From: a virus
Length of the DNA: 27,942 nt
Virus record (IMG/VR): IMGVR_UViG_3300029448_000316
Location: 1 to 27,942 of that record
Strand: one strand, 5' to 3'
Below, piece after piece: positions 12,273 through 20,559 of the stretch (its first letter is position 1; each line of letters starts with the position of its first letter). The notes beneath the pieces were generated by a model. That model was not told where the DNA came from and did no database searches. It was given only the letters and a program-made list of their open reading frames with translations. The translations under genes were made by a program, and so were the position numbers.

Positions 12273-14407
12273 TGGCTGAAGATGAAATTATGATTGAAGA
12301 TGACGCTATCGCTCTGGAAGATACAGATGATACAGCTAAAACAGATATTGATGTAAGTAATATTATCCCCTTTATTACTGAAAGATATAAAAAATCAGAA
12401 GATTACAGATACCATGACGAAGAGCGTTGGCTCCGTGCGTATAGAAATTATCGTGGTTTGTATGGTCCTGATGTGCAATTTACCGAATCTGAAAAATCTC
12501 GTGTATTTATTAAAGTAACAAAAACAAAAACGCTGGCGGCATATGGGCAAATTGTTGATGTCTTATTTGCTAATCAGCGTTTTCCTTTATCTATTGAGCC
12601 GACAGAACTACCAGAAGGGGTTGTAGCAGATGTACATTTTGACCCTAAAGAACCGGAACAATTGCGTAGTGAGACTGCACTTTCTAGTCCCTATGGTTTT
12701 TCGGGAGATGGAATGGATTTCCCTGCGGGTGCCACAGCCCAAAGTCTTCAAGAAAAACTTGGGGTATTGGAAAATAAACTTGAGCCAATACAAGATAAAT
12801 TAAAAGAAGGTCCGGGCCAAACACCTACGGCTATTGCATTTAGTCCTGCTTTAATTGCTGCAAAGAAAATGCAAAAGAAAATACATGACCAACTAGAAGA
12901 GTCTGGCGCAACTAAACATCTACGTAGCGCAGCTTTTGAAATGGCTTTATTTGGTACAGGTATTATGAAAGGCCCATTTGCCGTTGACAAAGAATATCCT
13001 AATTGGGGTGATGATGGTGAATATGACCCAATGTTTAAAACAATACCACAGGTAAACCATGTTTCTGTTTGGAACTTTTACCCAGACCCAGATGCCAATA
13101 ATATGGACGAAGCACAGTACGTAATTGAGAGACACAAAATGTCACGTACACAATTGCGTAATCTTAAAAAACGTCCTTATTTTAGAAGTGGCGTTATTGA
13201 TGAAGTTATTGCTACAGGCGAAAACTATACTAAAAAATACTGGGAAGAAGATTTAACTGACTACGCACCCGAACATGGCATTGACCGTTTTGAAGTATTA
13301 GAATATTGGGGAATGGTAGATGTAGAGTTACTTGAAGAACACGATGTAAAGATTCCAAAAGAGTTAAAAGAGTTTGATGAGTTGCAAGCCAATGTTTGGA
13401 TTTGTGGTGGTAAGTTGCTTCGCATGGTTCTTAATCCATTTAAACCTTCTAAGATACCTTACTGTGCTTCTCCCTACGAACTAAACCCATACTCTTTCTT
13501 TGGTATTGGTATTGCTGAAAACATGGACGATACGCAGACATTAATGAATGGCTTTATGCGTATGGCTGTAGACAATGCAGTATTGTCAGGCAATTTAATT
13601 GTAGAGGTAGATGAAACAAACCTAGTGCCGGGTCAAGACCTGTCCATATATCCGGGTAAGATATTTCGTAGACAAGGTGGCGCACCGGGACAGGCATTGT
13701 TTGGTACAAAGTTTCCAAATGTAGCACAAGAAAATATGATGTTGTTTGACAAAGCTCGTGTACTAGCAGATGAAAGTACAGGCTTTCCATCCTTTGCACA
13801 TGGACAAACAGGAGTTACAGGAGTAGGTCGTACTGCTTCTGGTATTTCTATGTTGATGGGTGCGGCTCAAGGTGGTACAAAAACAGTTATTAAAAATGTA
13901 GATGACTATCTTCTTCGTCCTTTAGGTGAGGGACTATTTAGATTTAACATGCAGTTTGACTTTGACCCTGAAATAAAAGGGGACTTAGAAGTTAAAGCTC
14001 GTGGTACTGAAAGTCTTATGGCAAATGAAGTGCGCAGCCAAAGACTCATGCAGTTCTTACAAATTGCGAGTAACCCTGCACTCGCTCCTTTTGCTAAGTT
14101 CCAATATGTAATACGAGAGATTGCAAAGTCTATGGACTTAGACCCAGACAAAGTTACCAACAATATGGATGAAGCTGCACTGCAAGCAGAAATTATGAAG
14201 GGCTTCCAAGCTCCAATGCCGGAGCAGGGACAAGCACCAGCAGGTGCTAATCCTATGGACCCAACAGGTGCAGGTGGTGGCAATATAGGTACGGGACAAG
14301 TTCCTGTTCCGGGTGAACAAGGATTTAGTGCAAGTGAACAACAAGGAAATACTCAGCAAACTCAAGCCGCTGGTCAGCAACAGCCGCCAATGGGGCCACT
14401 TCAGTAA
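12272..14407 (+). CDS. portal protein (head-tail connector)
   Basis: A 711-residue portal, the ring at the capsid vertex through which DNA is packed and ejected. Typical elements are an acidic N-terminus, RYHDEERWLRAYRNYRGLYG, SRVFIKVTKTKTLAAYGQIVDVLF, HVSVWNFYPDPDANNMDEAQYVIERHKMSRTQL, PYCASPYELNPYSFFGIGIAENMDDTQTLMN and FAHGQTGVTGVGRTASGISMLMGAAQGG. These resemble the large portals of P22-like and marine podoviruses. The C-terminal 70 residues are a flexible Gly/Pro/Gln-rich tail. I chose ATG 12272 (AGGAAG five bases upstream, TAATG junction) over the upstream ATG at 12242. The last 95 bases overlap the next small gene. Confidence 0.88.
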   Translation: MAEDEIMIEDDAIALEDTDDTAKTDIDVSNIIPFITERYKKSEDYRYHDEERWLRAYRNYRGLYGPDVQFTESEKSRVFIKVTKTKTLAAYGQIVDVLFANQRFPLSIEPTELPEGVVADVHFDPKEPEQLRSETALSSPYGFSGDGMDFPAGATAQSLQEKLGVLENKLEPIQDKLKEGPGQTPTAIAFSPALIAAKKMQKKIHDQLEESGATKHLRSAAFEMALFGTGIMKGPFAVDKEYPNWGDDGEYDPMFKTIPQVNHVSVWNFYPDPDANNMDEAQYVIERHKMSRTQLRNLKKRPYFRSGVIDEVIATGENYTKKYWEEDLTDYAPEHGIDRFEVLEYWGMVDVELLEEHDVKIPKELKEFDELQANVWICGGKLLRMVLNPFKPSKIPYCASPYELNPYSFFGIGIAENMDDTQTLMNGFMRMAVDNAVLSGNLIVEVDETNLVPGQDLSIYPGKIFRRQGGAPGQALFGTKFPNVAQENMMLFDKARVLADESTGFPSFAHGQTGVTGVGRTASGISMLMGAAQGGTKTVIKNVDDYLLRPLGEGLFRFNMQFDFDPEIKGDLEVKARGTESLMANEVRSQRLMQFLQIASNPALAPFAKFQYVIREIAKSMDLDPDKVTNNMDEAALQAEIMKGFQAPMPEQGQAPAGANPMDPTGAGGGNIGTGQVPVPGEQGFSASEQQGNTQQTQAAGQQQPPMGPLQ

Positions 14408-14543
14408 GTATTTAGATATGCTTATTGAACAACAACATCGTACTTTAGAACAAGGCGATAGTACAGTATTAATGCACCGTGCGCAGGGAGCAATTGCGGT
14501 GTTGCGTAGTATTAAAACATTAAGGGATGCAGTCAATGGCTAA
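14313..14543 (+). CDS. small helical protein overlapping the portal gene's end (GTG start)
   Basis: An ORF of up to 76 residues that starts inside the portal gene in another frame. The part beyond the overlap reads QWGHFSKYLDMLIEQQHRTLEQGDSTVLMHRAQGAIAVLRSIKTLRDAVNG. Short helical proteins of this kind ('WxxFxxYLDxxIEQQHxxLEQ...LHRxQGxIxxLRxLKxLRDxVN') follow the portal gene in many marine phages. The start is uncertain: GTG at 14313, 14328 or 14334. AAGGA at 14319-14323 favours the latter two. It overlaps the next gene by eight bases. It may help in portal or virion assembly. Confidence 0.65.
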   Translation: MNKDLVQVNNKEILSKLKPLVSNSRQWGHFSKYLDMLIEQQHRTLEQGDSTVLMHRAQGAIAVLRSIKTLRDAVNG

Positions 14544-16368
14544 GATGGCAAAACAAATGGAACTCTTTGATGAGGGTGGCCTTATGGATGAAGGTGGTAC
14601 AACAGACCCTGTGTCTGGGAATGATGTGCCACCCGGTTCAACACAAGAAGAAGTTCGTGATGACATTCCTGCCCAACTCAGCGAAGGTGAATTTGTTGTA
14701 CCCGCAGATGTAGTACGCTATGTTGGCCTTGAAAATTTAATGCGTATGCGGCAAGAGGCCAAGCAAGGTTTAGCTGAGATGGAAGCTATGGGTCAGATGG
14801 GTAATAGTGAAGAAGCTACAATGCCAGACAATTTACCTTTTAATGAATATGACCTAGATATAGAAGATGACGGATTAGAAATGAATGTAGGTGGATATGT
14901 ACCCCCATCAATTAATCCAATGACAGGTGTATATCCAACAGGCACAAGTGGTATAGCAGGATTTCAAAATTATCAAAATCAACAAACAGGTTTTACACCT
15001 TATGGTGGCCCTGCTCCATTTTTTCAACCAACACAGTTTACTGGTCCACAGTATACGACAGCGTTGCAAACAACTAATTTACCAACATTTTCAGAAACCC
15101 TTGGTGGTAATTTAGGAAAGTATGATGAATTAATAAAATATCAAAATGCTGCTGGTCAAATTTTACAAATACCTTTTAAGAATGGTCAGCCTATCTATCC
15201 TGTGCCTCAAGGATATAGTAAGGCACCTGATGAACCTAAAGAAGAAACTACAACTTCAGAAACAACTGTAACTCCAATAATGGGACAAACTCAAACTCGT
15301 CAAGATACGGGTGATGGTAGAGAAGACCCTAGTGTTTTTATAAGTGGACAAACTAAAAAAGATTTTGAAGAGGGTAAAGAAGCAAGCAAAGATAGATTTG
15401 CTATTTCAGGAAGAAGAGGTCTTGACTTAGTTAGTATGGTTCCGGGCGGTAATTTTGTAAGGGAGCTATTAGGTATACCAGAAATAGCACCTATGTTTCA
15501 AAAAGACCCGGAGTCTTTACCTACTCAATTAGGTGGTCCATCTGCTCCTTTTGGTCCAAAGGATTTATCGCAATTACCAACAGTAGGCAAACCGTCAGAA
15601 AGCATCTCCCAAACAGTAAAACAAGGTTCTTTACCAAGTCCCACTGGAAGTCTTATACAGTTGCCTAAAGACTTTGCAGGACTTTTACCGGCAGATGTTA
15701 GGGTAGCCCGTAATCTAAGAGCTTTAAGAACACAACTAGGAGTAGACCCAACAAGGTATGCGTCTTTAGGTTCTAATAATCGCGCTGGTGATTTTGACCC
15801 TTCTTCTGGTGGTTTCTTTAATAAACAGGGTATAGCTGTTAATCCCGATACTGGTGATGCTGCACGTACCAGCAATGGCAGTATGAGCTATAAAAGCCTA
15901 GCAGAATATAGAGAGTCTATAATAGCTGGAAGTGAGTCTGGCTGGCGTGGCGGTCAAGTAGGTAGAGACAAATTTGGAAAGTTAAGTCTTGAGCAGCAAA
16001 GTAGATACAATGATTTTGCTAAGAGAATGGGTTTAGAAAAAGATGGCACTCGTAGTGTTGACCAAATAAAAGACGACCAAAGAGAAGCTGCAAACAAAGA
16101 AGCTGCTGAAGCTGCTAGGGCTGCACCATTTGACCCTAGTAATCCGGCTGGTACATCTCCTACAGTAAGAGACAGTGCGGTTGATAGCAAAGACAAGGGC
16201 GGTGATGGAGCTTTTGGTGGATTAAGTGATAGACAAGCTGACGCAGCAAAAGGAAGCAAAACTGAATCAGGTAAATCTATTGGTGGCAATCCCGGTGATA
16301 AATCTAGATTTAAGTCTGGCGGTCTAGCTAAACAAATGAAGCGAAGTGGATTAGCTTCTAAAAAATAA
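14536..16368 (+). CDS. large Gly/Pro/Ser-rich virion-like protein with SEGEFVVPADVV motif
   Basis: A 610-residue protein. The N-terminal 90 residues hold a motif widespread in marine phages: DEGGTTDPVSGNDVPPGS, DDIPAQLSEGEFVVPADVV and RYVGLENLMRMRQEAKQGL. A long low-complexity middle follows (Pro, Gly, Gln, Thr), then a more ordered part (LRALRTQLGVDPTRYASLG, SLAEYRESIIAGSESGWRGG), and a C-terminus FKSGGLAKQMKRSGLASKK with the GG-L-A-K motif. It lies between portal and scaffold, where internal virion or ejection proteins are often encoded, so it is probably a virion component (inference). AAGGG nine bases upstream supports 14536 over the ATG at 14527. Confidence 0.7.
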   Translation: MAKMAKQMELFDEGGLMDEGGTTDPVSGNDVPPGSTQEEVRDDIPAQLSEGEFVVPADVVRYVGLENLMRMRQEAKQGLAEMEAMGQMGNSEEATMPDNLPFNEYDLDIEDDGLEMNVGGYVPPSINPMTGVYPTGTSGIAGFQNYQNQQTGFTPYGGPAPFFQPTQFTGPQYTTALQTTNLPTFSETLGGNLGKYDELIKYQNAAGQILQIPFKNGQPIYPVPQGYSKAPDEPKEETTTSETTVTPIMGQTQTRQDTGDGREDPSVFISGQTKKDFEEGKEASKDRFAISGRRGLDLVSMVPGGNFVRELLGIPEIAPMFQKDPESLPTQLGGPSAPFGPKDLSQLPTVGKPSESISQTVKQGSLPSPTGSLIQLPKDFAGLLPADVRVARNLRALRTQLGVDPTRYASLGSNNRAGDFDPSSGGFFNKQGIAVNPDTGDAARTSNGSMSYKSLAEYRESIIAGSESGWRGGQVGRDKFGKLSLEQQSRYNDFAKRMGLEKDGTRSVDQIKDDQREAANKEAAEAARAAPFDPSNPAGTSPTVRDSAVDSKDKGGDGAFGGLSDRQADAAKGSKTESGKSIGGNPGDKSRFKSGGLAKQMKRSGLASKK

Positions 16369-16377
16369 TCCACAATA

Positions 16378-16429
16378 TGTTGGCTACTCACTCCCCACAC
16401 CCGACAGTGTGGCTACAGTGGCCCCAACA
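16378..16429 (+). promoter_or_regulatory. nested hairpin before the scaffold ribosome-binding site
   Basis: CCACAC (16395-16400) pairs with GTGTGG (16407-16412) across a six-base loop. An outer TGTTGG (16378-16383) pairs with CCAACA (16424-16429), the latter ending at the AAGGAG ribosome-binding site (16429-16434). There is no U-tract. It could control translation of the scaffold gene or be a processing site between it and the 14536 gene. Confidence 0.5.
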
Positions 16430-16441
16430 AGGAGAAGTATA

Positions 16442-17314
16442 ATGGCTGAAGAAGCTACAATTATGGCTGAAGAAATGAAGCCCGAAAAGAAAATTGCGTT
16501 TGCAAATCGTAAATATAGTAACGAAGAAAAACGCAAGATGGAAGAAGAAGAACTAGAACAGTTGATGAAAGAACAAAAAGGTGAGGTAGAAGAAAAACCA
16601 GAACCTGAAGAAGAACCTAAGAACGCAGAAGAAAAAACATTTAAGAAGCGTTATTCTGATTTGCGTAGACATCAACAGCAGCAGTCTGAAGATTTTAAAA
16701 AAGAAATAGAAGCACTTAAATCTCAACTAAGTAAAGCTGCTCAGAAAGAAATGAAGCTACCTAAGTCTGATGAAGACATTGAACAGTGGGCAGCAGACTA
16801 CCCAGATGTAGCAGCCATAGTAGAAACAATTGCTACCAAAAAAGCTAGGGAACAATCTACTGCTCTTGAAGAGCGTATGAAAGCAATTGATGAATTGCAG
16901 TCTAGTGCCACAAAAGAAAAAGCTGAAGCAGAATTAATGCGCATACACCCTGACTTTGGTGATATACGAGAAAGTGACGATTTTCACAATTGGGCAGATG
17001 AGCAACCAAAGTGGGTACAAGATGCTCTGTATGACAATGACAATGATGCACGTTCTGCCGCTAGAGCTATAGACCTATACAAAGCTGACATGGGGATTGG
17101 TAAAGAAAAACCTAAGTCAGATAAAGATGCAGCTAAATCTGTGGCTACAAAAAACTCTCGTAGCAAGCCACAAAATAGTGAATCAAGTACCTATCTAAAA
17201 GAATCTGAAGTACAAAAAATGTCAGCACAGGAATACGAAAAAAATGCTGATGAAATAATGGAAGCTATCCGCAGTGGTAAATTTGTGTACGATGTGAGTG
17301 GGTCAGCCCGATGA
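16442..17314 (+). CDS. capsid scaffolding protein
   Basis: A 290-residue, highly charged, acidic, mostly helical protein located just before the capsid gene, as expected for a scaffold. Residues about 20-70 are Glu/Lys-rich (KYSNEEKRKMEEEELEQLMKEQ), followed by FKKRYSDLRRHQQQQSEDFKKEIEALKSQL, a strong coiled coil. Then come DIEQWAADYPDVAAIVETIA and LMRIHPDFGDIRESDDFHNWADEQPKWVQDALYDND, seen in scaffolds of marine podoviruses. The basic-helix end is typical for capsid binding. AAGGAG seven bases upstream fixes the ATG at 16442, although the frame opens at a GTG at 16409. Its stop overlaps the next start (ATGA). Confidence 0.85.
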   Translation: MAEEATIMAEEMKPEKKIAFANRKYSNEEKRKMEEEELEQLMKEQKGEVEEKPEPEEEPKNAEEKTFKKRYSDLRRHQQQQSEDFKKEIEALKSQLSKAAQKEMKLPKSDEDIEQWAADYPDVAAIVETIATKKAREQSTALEERMKAIDELQSSATKEKAEAELMRIHPDFGDIRESDDFHNWADEQPKWVQDALYDNDNDARSAARAIDLYKADMGIGKEKPKSDKDAAKSVATKNSRSKPQNSESSTYLKESEVQKMSAQEYEKNADEIMEAIRSGKFVYDVSGSAR

Positions 17315-17979
17315 GCATTATATATACGCCGGAAAGTGACCTACATTTATTCGCTCCTTTTGGACCAACTATGGGATACTACCGTATGCCAGATGAGTTG
17401 GTTAAGCAACTAAACGATAAGATGTCTGACAAGCTGGATGATTATTCTGACCAGCTAGTTGGCAAAGTATCAGCAGAACTAGCATTTGATGATGATATTA
17501 TATCAATTGCACAAAAGGGGCTAGGCCAGTTTATTGGTAAGTATCAAGCGTACTCAGACCATAGAAACTCTATGGGTGCAAAGAGATTGGACACAGACAA
17601 CTTTAACTACGGTTTGCAAGTAGTTTCCGGTTGGTTTGTACGACAATTTGAAAACGAGTATAACCCTTTACATATCCACACAGGTTCAAGATTATCTTGT
17701 GTGGGTTATCTTAAACTTCCAGAAGGAATTGAGAAAGAATGGGAAGAGGATTACAAAGACCACCATCCTTCTAATGGACATATACAATTTGCAGCAGGTA
17801 CGTCAGCAGGATATGCTTGTACAAATTTTATAGTAAAACCACAAGTTGGTGACTTCTATGTATTTCCATCACATCTATTTCACTGCGTATATCCTTTCTA
17901 TACAAAAGGTGAGCGTAGGTCTTTCAGCATGAATATGAACTTTATTGAAGTGCCGAAAGAAAAAAAGGTTGACAAATAG
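17311..17979 (+). CDS. 2-oxoglutarate/Fe(II)-dependent oxygenase (PF13759-like)
   Basis: A 222-residue enzyme of the putative 2OG-Fe(II) oxygenase family, which uses 2-oxoglutarate and O2 to hydroxylate a substrate. NPLHIHTGSRLSCVGYLKLP (118-137) is the first iron motif (His121/His123) and its following beta strand. VGDFYVFPSHLFHCVYPF (179-196) gives the distal His191, and ERRSFSMNMNF (201-211) gives the 2OG-binding Arg202/Arg203. The protein includes an extra N-terminal helical half with GFVRQ-like WFVRQFENEY (108-117). It is coupled by ATGA to the scaffold gene and precedes the capsid gene, so the target may be a virion protein, but substrates in phages are unknown. The capsid promoter begins inside its last codons. 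Confidence 0.85.
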   Translation: MSIIYTPESDLHLFAPFGPTMGYYRMPDELVKQLNDKMSDKLDDYSDQLVGKVSAELAFDDDIISIAQKGLGQFIGKYQAYSDHRNSMGAKRLDTDNFNYGLQVVSGWFVRQFENEYNPLHIHTGSRLSCVGYLKLPEGIEKEWEEDYKDHHPSNGHIQFAAGTSAGYACTNFIVKPQVGDFYVFPSHLFHCVYPFYTKGERRSFSMNMNFIEVPKEKKVDK

Positions 17980-17996
17980 TTATTTATAAGTATAAC
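17969..17996 (+). promoter_or_regulatory. sigma70-type promoter for the major capsid gene
   Basis: TTGACA (17969-17974), a 16-bp spacer and TATAAC (17991-17996) overlap the end of the oxygenase gene. Transcription would start near 18003, leaving a leader of about 170 nt before the capsid ATG. The palindrome ACTATAGT (17995-18002), also present at the promoters at 2638 and 24486, overlaps the -10 box. It allows extra capsid mRNA independent of the upstream genes. Confidence 0.78.
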
Positions 17997-18011
17997 TATA
18001 GTCATACAAAC

Positions 18012-18041
18012 GTGTAACATTATTGCGCGATAGTGTTACAC
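18012..18041 (+). promoter_or_regulatory. 12-bp hairpin at the 5' end of the capsid leader
   Basis: GTGTAACATTAT (18012-18023) pairs with ATAGTGTTACAC (18030-18041), 11 Watson-Crick pairs and one U-G, closing a six-base loop (TGCGCG). It begins about nine bases after the predicted transcript start. No U-tract follows. A 5'-end hairpin of this kind usually protects an abundant mRNA from decay. It could also end read-through transcripts. The rest of the leader (18042-18160) has no gene. Confidence 0.7.
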
Positions 18042-18172
18042 ATATCAGCAAACAGAACAGTCTCACGGATTACCTGAAGAATTTGGCCTGACCCGTACAG
18101 TCACACCCAGATAAAACAGCCTCTGAACGTCTTAAAGTTTGCATCTGTGAATGCCAAAATGGAGAAATAATC

Positions 18173-19270
18173 ATGGCTTTTTCTACAGCAGCCGGATATG
18201 GTAATCTCCCTAACGGTAATTTTTCACCCGTTATTTACAGCAAACAGGTGCAACTTGCTTTCCGCAAGGCATCTATTGTTGAAGCAATCACCAATAATGA
18301 CTACTTTGGTGAAATTGCGCAAATGGGTGATTCCGTTAAGATTATCAAGGAACCGGAAATCACAGTCAAGGAGTATGCTCGTGGTACGACTATTACCCCG
18401 CAAGACCTTGACGATGAAGAGTTCAGCCTTACGATTGACAAAGCTAACTACTTTGCTTTCAAGGTGGATGACATTGAAGAGGCACACTCTCACGTAAACT
18501 TCCAGTCTCTGGCAAGTGACCGTGCAGCGTATCGCCTTGCCGACCAGTTTGACCAAGATGTTCTTGGCTATCTGTCAGGCTTTAAGCAAGCACAGCTACA
18601 TGCTGTTGCTTCTGCTGTTAACACTACTGTTAATGGTGCAAAGGCTGTAACTACAGCTTCTGCTGGTGCTAACTTAGTTGGTGCTGAACTACTTGCTTCC
18701 ATGTCTTTGGATGCATCTGACTTTACGCAGTCAAACGGAACCGCAGGTACAGCTAACCAGTCCATTGGTCTGGAAGCACGTGCTGGTGGAGCCACTGCTA
18801 CTAAGTCAGGCACTACAGGTAATGCTTTTGCTTTGCAAATCATTGCACGTATGTCACGTCTTATGGACCAACAAAATGTTGATACCAACGGACGTTGGCT
18901 TGTTCTTGACCCTGTATTCATCGAAATACTGAAGGACGAAGATTCACGTCTTCTGAACTCTGACTTCGGTGGTTCTGGTCTACAGAATGGTCTTGTTTTG
19001 AATAGCCTACACGGTTTCCAAGTGTATACGTCAAACAACCTACCTTCGCTTGGCACTGGCCCTGCAACTACTGGTGGTTCAAACACGTCTAACATGGGTG
19101 TAATCGTTGCTGGTCATTCTTCTGCTGTTGCAACTGCAGAGCAGATTAATAAGACTGAAACCTATCGCGACCCGGACAGCTTCGCAGATATTGTCCGTGG
19201 TATGCATTTGTATGGTCGCAAGATTCTTCGCCCAGAAGCAATTGTGACTGCTGCTTATAACTTAGCTTAA
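18173..19270 (+). CDS. major capsid protein
   Basis: A 365-residue protein, probably of the HK97 fold used by tailed-phage capsids. It begins with MAFSTAAGYGNLPNGNFSPVIYSKQVQLAFRKASIVEAITNNDYFGEI. The middle has EITVKEYARGTTITPQDLDDEEFSLTIDKANYFAFKVDDIEEAHS, and then come ASDRAAYRLADQFDQDVLGYL and WLVLDPVFIEILKDEDSRLLNSDFGGSGLQNGLV, standard for coat proteins of marine podoviruses. It ends with DIVRGMHLYGRKILRPEAIVTAAY. Evidence for high expression includes its own promoter (17969), the leader hairpin (18012) and GGAG eight bases before the ATG. Its DNA is more GC-rich than the neighbours, with mostly major codons, as expected for an abundant protein. Confidence 0.92.
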   Translation: MAFSTAAGYGNLPNGNFSPVIYSKQVQLAFRKASIVEAITNNDYFGEIAQMGDSVKIIKEPEITVKEYARGTTITPQDLDDEEFSLTIDKANYFAFKVDDIEEAHSHVNFQSLASDRAAYRLADQFDQDVLGYLSGFKQAQLHAVASAVNTTVNGAKAVTTASAGANLVGAELLASMSLDASDFTQSNGTAGTANQSIGLEARAGGATATKSGTTGNAFALQIIARMSRLMDQQNVDTNGRWLVLDPVFIEILKDEDSRLLNSDFGGSGLQNGLVLNSLHGFQVYTSNNLPSLGTGPATTGGSNTSNMGVIVAGHSSAVATAEQINKTETYRDPDSFADIVRGMHLYGRKILRPEAIVTAAYNLA

Positions 19271-19284
19271 AGGAGGATTGAATT

Positions 19285-19779
19285 ATGGCTCTTGGTGATA
19301 ATACTACCTCTGTAGCACGAGGAAATGATGCACGTGGTCGTAAACCTTATTTGCTTTCAGCAGAGTTAAATTTTGCAACGGCTGTAACAGATAAGGGTAC
19401 TGCCCTTGCTGCTAACGATGTGATTCCCGGTCTGACTATTCCGGCTAATACTCTCATCATGTGTGCTGGTCTTGAGGTAACTGCTGCTCATGCAGGAACT
19501 TCAACCGATACAGATTTTGATTTCGGTATTACTGGTGGAGACTTGGATAACTTTGTTGACGGATTTGACTTTGATGGAGCATCTGTAGGTGACTACGCAT
19601 TTAAGGCAGGACAAACTCCTGTTCTTATTGGTGGCACTTCTGACACCATTGACATCGAAATTCAAGCAATGACTGGTACAACAACGGGTGGTAAAGTCCG
19701 TATGTTTGCTGTCTGCATGGATGTAGATGACCCCGGTGTTCTGACTGCTGACGAAGTAGACCGCGACACACTCGCATAA
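19285..19779 (+). CDS. putative capsid decoration/head protein
   Basis: A 164-residue protein immediately after the capsid gene, preceded by a perfect AAAGGAGG ribosome-binding site. It is beta-rich and acidic: LSAELNFATAVTDKGTALAANDVIPGLTIPANTLIMCAGLEVTAAHAG, then FGITGGDLDNFVDGFDFDGASVG, and ending VRMFAVCMDVDDPG. The position, predicted high translation and Ala/Gly/Thr-rich composition fit a head decoration or stabilising protein. No family is recognised with certainty. The hairpin at 19786-19815 follows and may separate this pair of abundant proteins from the tail genes. Confidence 0.7.
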   Translation: MALGDNTTSVARGNDARGRKPYLLSAELNFATAVTDKGTALAANDVIPGLTIPANTLIMCAGLEVTAAHAGTSTDTDFDFGITGGDLDNFVDGFDFDGASVGDYAFKAGQTPVLIGGTSDTIDIEIQAMTGTTTGGKVRMFAVCMDVDDPGVLTADEVDRDTLA

Positions 19780-19785
19780 AATAAC

Positions 19786-19815
19786 GTGATGGGGCAGGGC
19801 AACTTGCCCCCTCAC
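19786..19815 (+). terminator. GC-rich hairpin, possible weak terminator or processing site
   Basis: GTGA-T-GGGGCA (19786-19796) pairs with TGCCCC-C-TCAC (19805-19815), ten base pairs around one mismatch, with an eight-base loop. The tail is TTTCATT, only partly U-rich. It lies between the capsid/decoration pair and the tail genes, where a partial terminator would lower expression of the less abundant tail proteins. Confidence 0.6.
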
Positions 19816-19834
19816 TTTCATTAAAGGATTTAAC

Positions 19835-20551
19835 ATGGCATACGATTATCTTGGTTTGACAAATGAAGTTCTTGCCCGTATGAATGAACCTGCTTTAACA
19901 GCAGCTAGTTTTACTTCGGCTAGAGGATTTCAAATACAATGTCAAAACGCAGTAAACGATGCCATTAATTATATTAATCAAAGAGAATTTGGTTGGCCTT
20001 TTAGCCACGCTACACAAACAGAAACACTTGTAGCAGCACAAACTCGTTATACTATTCCAACAGGAACACAGCACGTAGATTACGAAACCTTTCGTATAAG
20101 CAAAGATAACACACTTGGTGTTGATGCCGTTACGTTGCGCGTAATAGATTATAAAGAATATATAGATAAACATATTAGTCAAGAAACAACAACAGATGTC
20201 GGTGGCGTTCCATCCTATGTATTTAGAACGCCCGATAATAACTACGGCTTATACCCTTACCCAGACAAAGCATATACACTAAAGTATGAATATTACTCTC
20301 GTCCCACAACACTGACCGCTGCAACGGATGTCCCTACTGTACCTGAACAATTTAGACAGGTTGTTGCAGATGGGGCAACTGCTCATGCTTATCAGTACAG
20401 AGGCGAGGCACAGCACTACGGAATTAACTTTGCTAGATTTGAAGATGGTATTAAGCATATGCAATCAATCCTATTAAACAGGACAGACTATGTGAGGTCA
20501 ACTTATCTTCCCCATTCCGGTAGATATGGTATTAACGTAGCTGGATTTTAG
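19835..20551 (+). CDS. tail adaptor protein (T7 gp11 / P22 gp4-like)
   Basis: A 238-residue head-to-tail adaptor that binds under the portal ring in short-tailed phages. It begins YDYLGLTNEVLARMNEPALTAASFTSARGFQIQCQNAVNDAINYINQREFGWPFSH, the helical start typical for such proteins. It continues with TRYTIPTGTQHVDYETFRISKD and YGLYPYPDKAYTLKYEYYSRPTTLTAATDVPTVPEQFRQVVADGATAHAYQYRG, a beta part and the closing helices. Order and length match the adaptor (tail tubular protein A) of marine podoviruses. AAAGGA precedes the ATG. The next gene begins nine bases on. Confidence 0.8.
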   Translation: MAYDYLGLTNEVLARMNEPALTAASFTSARGFQIQCQNAVNDAINYINQREFGWPFSHATQTETLVAAQTRYTIPTGTQHVDYETFRISKDNTLGVDAVTLRVIDYKEYIDKHISQETTTDVGGVPSYVFRTPDNNYGLYPYPDKAYTLKYEYYSRPTTLTAATDVPTVPEQFRQVVADGATAHAYQYRGEAQHYGINFARFEDGIKHMQSILLNRTDYVRSTYLPHSGRYGINVAGF

Positions 20552-20559
20552 AGGTCAAT

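Noticed and set aside
18568-19095. 175-codon leftward ORF within the capsid gene
   Set aside because: Arises from the codon bias of the capsid gene; isolated on the opposite strand.
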